The notes beneath the pieces are model-generated. The model was not told the origin of the DNA, did not search any database, and saw only the letters and a program-made list of their open reading frames with translations. This document shows positions 44,463 through 50,616 of a DNA stretch of 50,616 bases, in pieces (position 1 is the stretch's first letter; each line of letters begins with the position of its first letter). The stretch covers positions 1 to 50,616 of the forward strand of contig CALHDG010000090.1 of NCBI GenBank assembly GCA_938023075.1, in the 5' to 3' direction. Made by a program: the position numbers and the translations under genes. This DNA is from an uncultured Chitinophagales bacterium (GTDB lineage Bacteria > Bacteroidota > Bacteroidia > Chitinophagales > JAHDHT01).

Positions 44463-45602
44463 TTATTTTATAATCAATTTAGTTAAACGACTTGCTTGCT
44501 TATTACTTTTTATTAAGATTAAATACAAGCCTTTAGGTAGGTTTTTGGTGTTTACTTTTTGGTAATCTGTATTATTATTTATCTCTCTTTGTATAACTAC
44601 ATTTCCATTGGTATCGTACATTATCATTTTCGAATTTTCATTTAACTCGTTTGCACTAACATAAAAATAGTCGATTGATGGATTCGGAAATACATTGACA
44701 GCAAACTCTTCCATTTTAAAAGTCGGATTATCAAATATTAAGCCAGAAATTGTTTCTAAACCCTTTTTTCGTATCTCCATACTATCATCATTGGAAATTC
44801 TGTACTCATTAGTTTCAGCTTGCTCTCCATTAACAGGTATTAGCTCGCAAACGTAGGTCATTTTACATAGATCAGGAAAGTCATCTGACAAAATCAATTC
44901 GTTGCCTATCAAAATACTATCACTTGAAAATGTTGTGTAGGTAAGCAATAAACTATCCTCGTGTTCAACACTAGCATTATCAATAATATTTAAAGTGTCA
45001 GGCTCTATAATCAAAGTATCAAGCAATTGTCCAATAGTGTCTATCCCAATAAATACTGTATCTAGTAGGGTTAAAAAGGTATCAATTGGATTTATAATTG
45101 AATCAATTAAAATTGTTGTACTATCTAAAATAGCTATATCATCTGATATAGAAAGCGTATCTATCTCTACTACTATTGAATCTCCTTCGTATTCTTTGAT
45201 TTCAATATTGATATCATTTAATATTACAGGTTCTTCATTAAAACTAAAAGCTACTCTACCACTTAGTTCTAATTCGTCTGGAATAGAAATTATTGAGGTA
45301 GATGTACCTGAAATAGCAATTTGAAAAGTTTCGTTAGAATGAACTGAGAATGCTGCTGGTGTCCAAAAGATGTCAAGTCCAAGCGATTGCAAATCTTTAT
45401 TATCGATTAAATATGCAATTCCCTCTGCCTCTACATTATTGGATTGAATGAGTAAATCAATTTGAATTTCATACACAGAGTTAATAACGAAATCTGTTCG
45501 AATAATCTCTAAACCACAACCATTATTTTGCCCGTTTGTTTTTGATATTAATAGACCAAAACAAAGCAAAAACAATAACAATGTTCTTCCGCATTTAATC
45601 AT
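44463..45602 (-). CDS. Exported T9SS cargo protein with Asp/Ile/Thr-rich strand repeats
   Basis: 379 residues from ATG 45602 (MIKCGRTLLLFLLCFGLLIS-KTNGQ signal peptide); the in-frame ATG at 45632 would add 10 polar residues. A cohesin-like beta domain is possible at about 30-135. Residues about 140-215 are a run of short strands of the type IDTL or LDTV separated by Asp/Ser (IDTFLTLLDTVFIGIDTIG). The last 75 residues are a T9SS type A sorting domain (VFPNPSIDYFYVSA ... GLYLILI). It is upstream of the Crp/Fnr gene on the same strand. No catalytic motif is seen. Confidence 0.78.
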   Translation of the reverse strand: MIKCGRTLLLFLLCFGLLISKTNGQNNGCGLEIIRTDFVINSVYEIQIDLLIQSNNVEAEGIAYLIDNKDLQSLGLDIFWTPAAFSVHSNETFQIAISGTSTSIISIPDELELSGRVAFSFNEEPVILNDINIEIKEYEGDSIVVEIDTLSISDDIAILDSTTILIDSIINPIDTFLTLLDTVFIGIDTIGQLLDTLIIEPDTLNIIDNASVEHEDSLLLTYTTFSSDSILIGNELILSDDFPDLCKMTYVCELIPVNGEQAETNEYRISNDDSMEIRKKGLETISGLIFDNPTFKMEEFAVNVFPNPSIDYFYVSANELNENSKMIMYDTNGNVVIQREINNNTDYQKVNTKNLPKGLYLILIKSNKQASRLTKLIIK

Positions 45603-45761
45603 AGTAAAATTATTTCTTGAAAGCAAGATCATTAAAAAAAAAATCGTTTTTAAATCAATTTTTATTTTACTTTACATCTCCAAACATCTATTTTGAACAC
45701 TAAATATCTCATAATTAATTGATTTTAAGCAAATTATAATAGATTATTCTATACAGTTCCA

Positions 45762-47306
45762 ATGAAAGTTTCAGATGACTTATTTAGCCTAATTCAATCT
45801 TTAGAAAAGCAGGAAAAGCGATATTTTAAACTTTATTTAAGTAAAGGTGGAGCAGGACTTAATCAAAATATGATTGATCTGTTTAATGAAATTGATAAAC
45901 AAAAAGTATACGATGAAGAACGGATAAAGAAAAAATTTAAGACCCAAAGTTTCATTAAACAATTACATGTAGCAAAAAACAGGTTGTATCAAGCTGTGTT
46001 AAAAAGTTTAGATGCTTATTATGCGGAAGCTTCAACTGAAGGCAAATTACAACGCTTGATACATCAAGCTGAAATATTGTATGAAAAAGGTTTGCGTACA
46101 CAATGTAAAAAGCGCTTAGACAAAGCCAAAAAAATAGCTATTCAAGAAGAAGCTTTTTTGTATGTTTTGAAAATACTACAATTAGAAGTACTATTTTTTG
46201 AAGAGTTAACTCAAGTTGAAAAATTAAAAAGCCAGAGTTTAGAAGGTTATCAAATTGGTTTAAAAATTATTGAACGTTACCGCAATTTTATGGAATTTAA
46301 TATGATGCGAACCAAACTCAACGAATTTTTAATTAAGAAACACGCTGGCGGAACACCAAAAGTTGATGGCTTGTTCGATGAAACCGAATTAACCTTATTA
46401 AAAAATGAAGAGGCAGCACTTTCATTTACTGCATTGCAAAGGCAATTGGTTATTAACAGTATTTATTACCGCTTAAAAGGAGAGAAGAGCAAAAGTCTTT
46501 TTTACAGAAAACGTTTAGTAGATGTATTTGAAAACAATAAACCTAAAATTGCCGGTAGTGCCAGAGCGTATCTTACCGGATTAAACAACTTGATCTCTCT
46601 TCAGCTCGATTTAAAACAATTTAAAGATGCATTAAACACTATTAATAAAATAGAAGATTTAAAAAACGAGACTTATTTTAAATTAACTGAACAAAGAGAT
46701 TTTTATATCACCTTACGAACTTACAATTATAAGTATTCTATTTACATGCAAACAAATAATATTTCTAAAGCGATAGAAACCTTAGCCGAGTTAGAAATAT
46801 TTGTAACTGAATACGCAGAACAAATACCCACTAACTTTCAACTAATATTTTACTTTTATATTGCTACTATACACTTTTTTCAATTAGATTATCAAAGTGC
46901 TACTACTTGGTTTTATACATTGTTAAACCATCCTGCTATTGATACCAATGAAGAAATTCATACTTATACCCGCTTGCTTAATTTATTATGTTATTCACAA
47001 ATGGATAACCAAAGTTTGTTTGAATCTTTTTACAAATCCACCGAGCGTTATCTAAAAGCGAAAAAAAACAATTATAAATATGTGAAATCAATAATGCAAA
47101 ACCTGAAAAAAATACATAAACTGTTCGAAAAAAGAGAACTGGAAAAACAATGGAGTTCTTTTAAAATAGAAATAGAACAATTAAATGATATAGAAGTGGA
47201 ACGAGAAGGCATTCATAATTTAAGATTGTTAGATTGGATTGCAAGTGTCATAAATAAAGAACCGCTACATGTGGTACTTAATAACAAGAAGCTGTATGAA
47301 CTTTAA
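45762..47306 (+). CDS. Conserved helical-repeat (TPR-like) cytoplasmic protein
   Basis: A 514-residue, almost wholly helical protein without signal peptide or membrane segment. The opening MKVSDDLFSLIQSLEKQEKR, YFKLYLSKGG is polar and basic. TPR-like helix pairs recur from residue 85 onward (HQAEILYEKGLRTQCKKRLD, KAKKIA; ALNTINKIEDLKNET; AIETLAELEIFV). Its pattern is that of uncharacterised Bacteroidota proteins, which I cannot name. The last 60 residues are again charged helices. Isolated gene, divergent from the T9SS cargo gene. Confidence 0.7.
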   Translation: MKVSDDLFSLIQSLEKQEKRYFKLYLSKGGAGLNQNMIDLFNEIDKQKVYDEERIKKKFKTQSFIKQLHVAKNRLYQAVLKSLDAYYAEASTEGKLQRLIHQAEILYEKGLRTQCKKRLDKAKKIAIQEEAFLYVLKILQLEVLFFEELTQVEKLKSQSLEGYQIGLKIIERYRNFMEFNMMRTKLNEFLIKKHAGGTPKVDGLFDETELTLLKNEEAALSFTALQRQLVINSIYYRLKGEKSKSLFYRKRLVDVFENNKPKIAGSARAYLTGLNNLISLQLDLKQFKDALNTINKIEDLKNETYFKLTEQRDFYITLRTYNYKYSIYMQTNNISKAIETLAELEIFVTEYAEQIPTNFQLIFYFYIATIHFFQLDYQSATTWFYTLLNHPAIDTNEEIHTYTRLLNLLCYSQMDNQSLFESFYKSTERYLKAKKNNYKYVKSIMQNLKKIHKLFEKRELEKQWSSFKIEIEQLNDIEVEREGIHNLRLLDWIASVINKEPLHVVLNNKKLYEL

Positions 47307-47453
47307 TTTATGTTACTAGAAACCCAATAAATCATCAATAGTATTAGTATTGCAAGATCGACGAAAGCAATACATTTTATCTTTATTATTTTGTTTTAAA
47401 ACGTATAAAAACTTTGCAACGTAAGGGTAAAGATGAAAGCCAATTATTTACTG

Positions 47454-47551
47454 AAGTTCCGGTAGTAAAATAATTGCTGTTCCATTGTGTCAACAAAAGC
47501 ACGGGCACTTTACTACAACAAGTAAACAGGTTCACTTGCATGATTTTATGC
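47454..47551 (-). pseudogene. RelE/ParE-type toxin 3' fragment (inverted copy of 3134-3231)
   Basis: On the minus strand it reads KIMQVNLFTCCSKVPVLLLT then QWNSNYFTTGT, the same toxin C-terminal fragment as in module 3, with 8 differences in 98 positions. The reading frame stays open past the repeat. The N-terminal part of the toxin is missing or unrecognisable, so this is debris. The rest of the 783-bp gap 47307-48090 carries the two remnants described next and AT-rich sequence. Confidence 0.75.
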
Positions 47552-47653
47552 TTTATATTTTGAATTAAGTTGGCTTAACCTTATTGAGTACTTCAATTTC
47601 CATAAATAATTTATAATTAAGTTATTATGAAATAAATACTACTACCGAAACTT
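47454..47653. repeat. 200-bp segment with 14-bp inverted ends
   Basis: The left end AAGTTCCGGTAGTA and the reverse complement of the right end (TACTACCGAAACTT, 47640-47653) differ at one position of 14. The right-end sequence also closes the copy at 3218-3231 and is followed by AAGTTA at both places. It could be a small non-autonomous element that captured toxin sequence, or recombination debris. No clear target duplication is seen. Confidence 0.5.
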
Positions 47654-47862
47654 AAGTTATTTAAAGCTTCACATACCGAAAAAATGATTGAATTAATGGA
47701 AGTAATGACCTTTGGAAACACGGTTTTTGATGATCCAAAACAATAATTTCGGTTGTGGTTAAAAATACCCAATTATGCTTTGGGCAAGGCTAAACCCATT
47801 GATTTAATCAAAAGCTCTGATGGTAAAGAATTAGTGATGGAAACACTCAACCGGATTGAACA
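47654..47862 (+). pseudogene. Xre/MbcA/ParS-type antitoxin C-terminal fragment
   Basis: The frame reads KASHTEKMIELMEVMTFGNT, VFDDPKQ, stop (TAA), FRLWLKIPNYALGKAKPIDL, IKSSDGKELVMETLNRIEHG. This is the toxin-binding DUF2384 domain of the Xre/MbcA/ParS antitoxin family ('VFGD..kF..WL..PN.aLGG.kPiDLl.t..G...V...L.RIEHG'). One nonsense codon interrupts it and the N-terminal half with the helix-turn-helix is absent. It runs into the fragment of its cognate toxin. Confidence 0.8.
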
Positions 47863-47865
47863 TGG

Positions 47866-47964
47866 CATTTTAATTTTATTGTTTACCCTCAGCTTAGTAA
47901 CTTTAAATTGATGCAGATAATCGACACCGTTCCTTTCCTAATTGACTTACGGGTTTATAAATGA
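47866..47964 (+). pseudogene. RES-domain toxin C-terminal fragment
   Basis: In a different frame, starting where the antitoxin domain ends, the sequence reads HFNFIVYPQLSNFKLMQIID, TVPFLIDLRVYK, stop. This fits the end of RES toxins ('N.LiNP.H.dF..i.i.....F.fD.RL.k'), NAD-degrading partners of Xre/MbcA antitoxins. About 100 residues of the toxin N-terminus have been deleted. Antitoxin end and toxin end are thus fused by a deletion. Confidence 0.65.
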
Positions 47965-48090
47965 CAGAGCTTGCCAAATTTTGTCTTCACAATTTTTTAT
48001 CTTAAGTTTAAAATCAAAAAGAAAATTCAGGTACATGTGTTAAACTTAATATTAAGTTTATATATTGCTTATCCAGCATTCAATTATACA

Positions 48091-48510
48091 ATGAAAAAAC
48101 ATCAAATTACATATCAAAAAATTAATGACTTATTTAAGTTAAAGTTAAAATTTGCTGGTTCTTCTACTATTGCAACTGCAGTTGATTACTGCCTGTATCA
48201 ACTTTTAGTTTACTACAATTTTATGCCGGCAAAGGCTAATTTAATTTCTGCAGGAACTGGTTTATTGATCAATTTTGTTCTTCAAAAAAAATACATATTT
48301 AATTTGAATAGAAAGTTGAAAACGGCATTTTTAATTTCTTTTGTCAGCTCTCTTTTTGGTTTAACAATTAGTACATTGTTTATACATTACTTAAGTAAAT
48401 TCCAATTTTTTTCTACCAATCAATTAATTACCAAAGCCTTGGTAACCGCAATAATTTTCTTTTATAATTTTTATATAAAGCGTTTTGCATTTGAAAAGAA
48501 AATTTTATGA
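48091..48510 (+). CDS. GtrA-family membrane protein
   Basis: 139 residues from ATG 48091 with four transmembrane helices: KFAGSSTIATAVDYCLYQLL, ANLISAGTGLLINFVLQKKY (the conserved 'N..l.k.yvF' follows), TAFLISFVSSLFGLTISTLF and LVTAIIFFYNFYIKRF. GtrA-like proteins move polyprenyl-linked sugars across the inner membrane or assist glycosyltransferases. The TGA stop overlaps the ATG of the glycosyltransferase gene by 4 bp, which supports a joint role. The upstream in-frame extension to 47971 crosses TA debris and is not used here. Confidence 0.88.
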   Translation: MKKHQITYQKINDLFKLKLKFAGSSTIATAVDYCLYQLLVYYNFMPAKANLISAGTGLLINFVLQKKYIFNLNRKLKTAFLISFVSSLFGLTISTLFIHYLSKFQFFSTNQLITKALVTAIIFFYNFYIKRFAFEKKIL

Positions 48511-50006
48511 AACTAAATTACAAAACTATTAATATAAGGTTGGTCATCTTCTCTTTACTGTTTTGCATGCTTTTCTATTTTCCGGTGTTTCACCACCTCG
48601 AAAGATTACCCATTTTAATGTGGGATGAATCGTTGTTTTCATTGCGGGCATTATATATACATCTTACCGGCAATTACCTCTACAATTTTAATTTGTTTGA
48701 AGGAATGCCCGACCATGCGAATACCAAATTACCATTTACAACATGGTTTCAAGTGATTAGTTTTAAAATTTTTGGTGTTAGTGAGTTAGCCTTACGACTT
48801 CCAATTGGATTAATATTTTCATTAACTGTTATTTATATTGTTGGTCACTTTAAAGCGCAATTTAGCAATATATGGGCTGGTTTTGTTTTCGGTTTTGTAA
48901 GCATCACTTCTACCGGATTTGTTTCAACGCATATGTTACGAACCGGAGATCAGGATGCGCCATTTGCTTGTTATATGCTTATTGCAGCAATCGCCTTTTT
49001 GCAATATTTAGAAAGCCGAAAATGGAAACCATTATTAGTTTTTACCTTTTTTTCTTTAGCGGCACTACTAACAAAAAATTTGTTAGCCGGGCTTTTGGCT
49101 CCAGGCTTATTGTTATTTGCCTTACTTACTCGTCAATTAACTGGTATTTTAAAAGAATATAAATTTTGGTTCGCTTGTTTTGTAATTGCCGGCGTGTACA
49201 GCGGCTTGGTTATTTATTATGAAATGCAATATCCTGGATTTTTAAAACGTATGTGGAATTACGAATTGGTTGGCAGATTTACCAATGCGATAGAAAACCA
49301 TGATAAGCCCCCATTTTTTTATTTAACCGATCTTGCCTTTAACAAATTTATACCCTATTTTTTTTTCTTACCCATAGTTTTTAGTTTGGCCTTTGCCAAA
49401 AATATTACTAAACAATTAAGGCATTCAATTTTAGGCATTAGTGCTGTCTTATTTTGTTATTTATTCATCATCTCGTTTTCAAAAACGCAAACACCTTGGT
49501 ATATAGCGCCAGTATACTTGCTGGGTGCTTATATAATTGCCCTTGGTGCAGTTGTGCTTTTCGAGTATTTATATGAGCAACCTAAACGGTTTCGCACTAT
49601 TTTTTTTTTATGCCTGTTGCCAGTTAGCTGTTTGTTGTATGCACAGGTGCTAATAAAAAACCTTAATCCCAAGCCATTCTTAAAAGACGAAAAATATGGG
49701 CAGTTTATGGAAATTATAGCCAAAAAAAAACCAGCACTAAAGCACTACACTGTTGCTGATAATAATTTTGGAGCCTCTGCCAGATTTTATGTTGAGATGT
49801 ACAACCTGAAAGAAACCGGCTACCACATCAGCTTTCAACGTAGCCTACAATTTAATAATAATCAATTGGTAATGGCTTGCCTAAATAATGTAATCAATCC
49901 TATCAATAAAAGGTATTATACAGAAATAATTAAGCAATGGGAAGATTGTATATTATTAAAAGTGTTATCTGAAAAAAATATACAAATCAAAACAAAGGAG
50001 GAATAA
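48507..50006 (+). CDS. GT39/ArnT-like membrane glycosyltransferase
   Basis: A 499-residue polytopic protein with about 11 hydrophobic segments. The first exported loop begins ILMWDESLFSLRALYIHLTG, with the acidic D-E pair typical of PMT/ArnT (GT39, dolichyl- or polyprenyl-phosphate-sugar dependent) enzymes. The second is HANTKLPFTTWFQVISFKIF, GVSELALRLPIGL, also typical ('KpPl..wl......FG.se...RLP'). The C-terminal 110 residues are soluble. Together with GtrA it likely transfers a lipid-linked sugar to an envelope acceptor, acting on the periplasmic face. Acceptor unknown. Confidence 0.85.
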   Translation: MKLNYKTINIRLVIFSLLFCMLFYFPVFHHLERLPILMWDESLFSLRALYIHLTGNYLYNFNLFEGMPDHANTKLPFTTWFQVISFKIFGVSELALRLPIGLIFSLTVIYIVGHFKAQFSNIWAGFVFGFVSITSTGFVSTHMLRTGDQDAPFACYMLIAAIAFLQYLESRKWKPLLVFTFFSLAALLTKNLLAGLLAPGLLLFALLTRQLTGILKEYKFWFACFVIAGVYSGLVIYYEMQYPGFLKRMWNYELVGRFTNAIENHDKPPFFYLTDLAFNKFIPYFFFLPIVFSLAFAKNITKQLRHSILGISAVLFCYLFIISFSKTQTPWYIAPVYLLGAYIIALGAVVLFEYLYEQPKRFRTIFFLCLLPVSCLLYAQVLIKNLNPKPFLKDEKYGQFMEIIAKKKPALKHYTVADNNFGASARFYVEMYNLKETGYHISFQRSLQFNNNQLVMACLNNVINPINKRYYTEIIKQWEDCILLKVLSEKNIQIKTKEE

Positions 50007-50098
50007 TTAATCAATTTTGCCAAATTGGAAGGCTTCTCGAAAAAAATGTTGAACAAATTGCTACTGTTTTTGTGGTTTGAATAAACTTACCTAATTTC

Positions 50099-50345
50099 GA
50101 CAAGTTTTTCAAAGTAGTTGATACTTTCTTATTTTAGATGGTCTCTGTTTTTTCTTTCTACGAAGAACCGAAGTTTTTAAACTAGCCCCGATTGCAGCGG
50201 TTATGCTGCCTGAAGCGTTGGATTTTGCAGCGTTGGCGCAGCATTTGAGCGGAAAGCGGGACAAGTGTTATTATAAAACATTATAGTTTCGCTTCAAAAA
50301 ATATCAAAAAAGCATCAACTGCTTTTTGGTTTAGATAAACTTGTC
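50099..50345 (+). mobile_element. MITE-like unit containing structured element copy G
   Basis: The left end GACAAGTTTTTCAAAGTAG TTGATACTTT (50099-50127) and the right end (reverse complement of GCATCAACTGCTTTT ... GTTTAGATAAACTTGTC, to 50345) are imperfect inverted repeats of about 30 bp. Between them, copy G spans 50162-50295: GAAG, core 50183-50262 (TAGCCCCGATTGCAGCGG, stem ATGCTGC / GCAGCAT, TTGAGCGGAAAGCGGGAC) and TTTCGCTTC after 24 nt. CTAATTT occurs on both sides (50091-50097 and 50346-50352) as a possible target duplication. No ORF. Confidence 0.7.
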
Positions 50346-50616
50346 CTAATTTTAAACCAAAATAAATTAGATTTGATGAAAAAGGTAGGATTTGTTTGTT
50401 GCCTGTTTAACTTAGGAACGATGAAAAATAAATGTTCAAATTTTAGCAAAGAGAATTTTTGATATACAAGTTAAGAAACGCAGGCTTAGTGGTGCTAAGC
50501 CGAGTATTTTTAATGAAGTAGATCGGAAAATCTCAAAGATAAAAATGAACAGTTATTTTTGAATTATTCCTTATCCAGCTGATACTATTAGCAGTTTGGC
50601 AAATTAAATCTGGTAT
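50346..50616. other. Unassigned 3' end of the window
   Basis: No supported gene. A plus-strand frame around 50440-50561 reads ILAKRIFDIQVKKRRLSGAK then PSIFNEVDRKISK before a stop, with a protein-like composition but no start and no recognised family. It could be a remnant of a mobile-element gene. Confidence 0.3.

Noticed and set aside
50419-50561. Plus-strand frame with protein-like sequence (KRRLSGAKPSIFNEVDRKIS) as a gene.
   Set aside because: No start codon in context, short, and no family recognised; mentioned only as possible debris.

Overview
The window reads as chromosomal DNA of a Bacteroidota bacterium from a lineage with type IX secretion (T9SS). The DNA is AT-rich. Several genes follow a TAnnTTTG-type -7 box. 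Four predicted exported proteins (7323-9041, 19395-23987, 39123-40847, 44463-45602) end in, or resemble, the C-terminal domains used by T9SS or gliding-type secretion. A PorT-like T9SS component overlaps ubiE. No rRNA, tRNA, CRISPR array or intact insertion sequence was found.

Layout. (1) 1-3540 is a toxin-antitoxin (TA) graveyard: an intact higBA pair, then three tandem antitoxin/RelE-ParE modules whose toxins carry a nonsense codon or a frameshift, a truncated DUF433 gene, a diverged duplicated leader, and the decayed 3' end of a succinate-semialdehyde dehydrogenase gene. (2) 3691-4745 holds an AhpD-like protein and an OsmC protein with a terminator. (3) 4893-15656 is a MoxR/DUF58/DUF4350/DUF4129/SpoIIM/RDD membrane cluster on the minus strand, with RDD divergent. 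It is split by an arylsulfotransferase-like exported protein and 700 bp of repeats. (4) 16174-23987 carries CTP synthase, a phosphopantetheinyl transferase, a small DUF2834-like membrane protein and a 1530-residue T9SS adhesin-like protein. (5) 24142-27793 is a compact AT-rich restriction-modification island with two methyltransferases of different classes and two unrecognised PD-(D/E)XK-like proteins. (6) 28136-38891 is mostly housekeeping: glycerate kinase, kynurenine 3-monooxygenase, heme A synthase, a molybdopterin oxidoreductase, an MBL-fold hydrolase, porT-ubiE, an outer-membrane protein and mscL, plus an IS3-like orfA remnant. (7) 39123-47306 contains a lamin-tail-domain exported protein, three small exported coiled-coil proteins, asd, a cytochrome b5-like protein, a Crp/Fnr regulator, a T9SS cargo and a conserved helical protein. 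(8) 47307-50616 begins with more TA debris (a toxin fragment 92% identical to the one at 3134-3231, and an Xre/MbcA antitoxin joined to the end of a RES toxin). GtrA and a GT39-type glycosyltransferase follow.

The most distinctive signal is a dispersed element of about 115-135 nt present seven times, always between genes. It has constant CCCG/CGGG and AGCGG blocks, and an inner stem whose sequence differs between copies while pairing is kept. A GCTTC tail sits 23-26 nt downstream of the core. This visible covariation argues for selection on structure. The last copy is embedded in a 247-bp MITE-like unit with inverted ends and a possible 7-bp target duplication. The element may correspond to a described Bacteroidota RNA motif (Flavo-1 is my candidate from memory), which I could not check.
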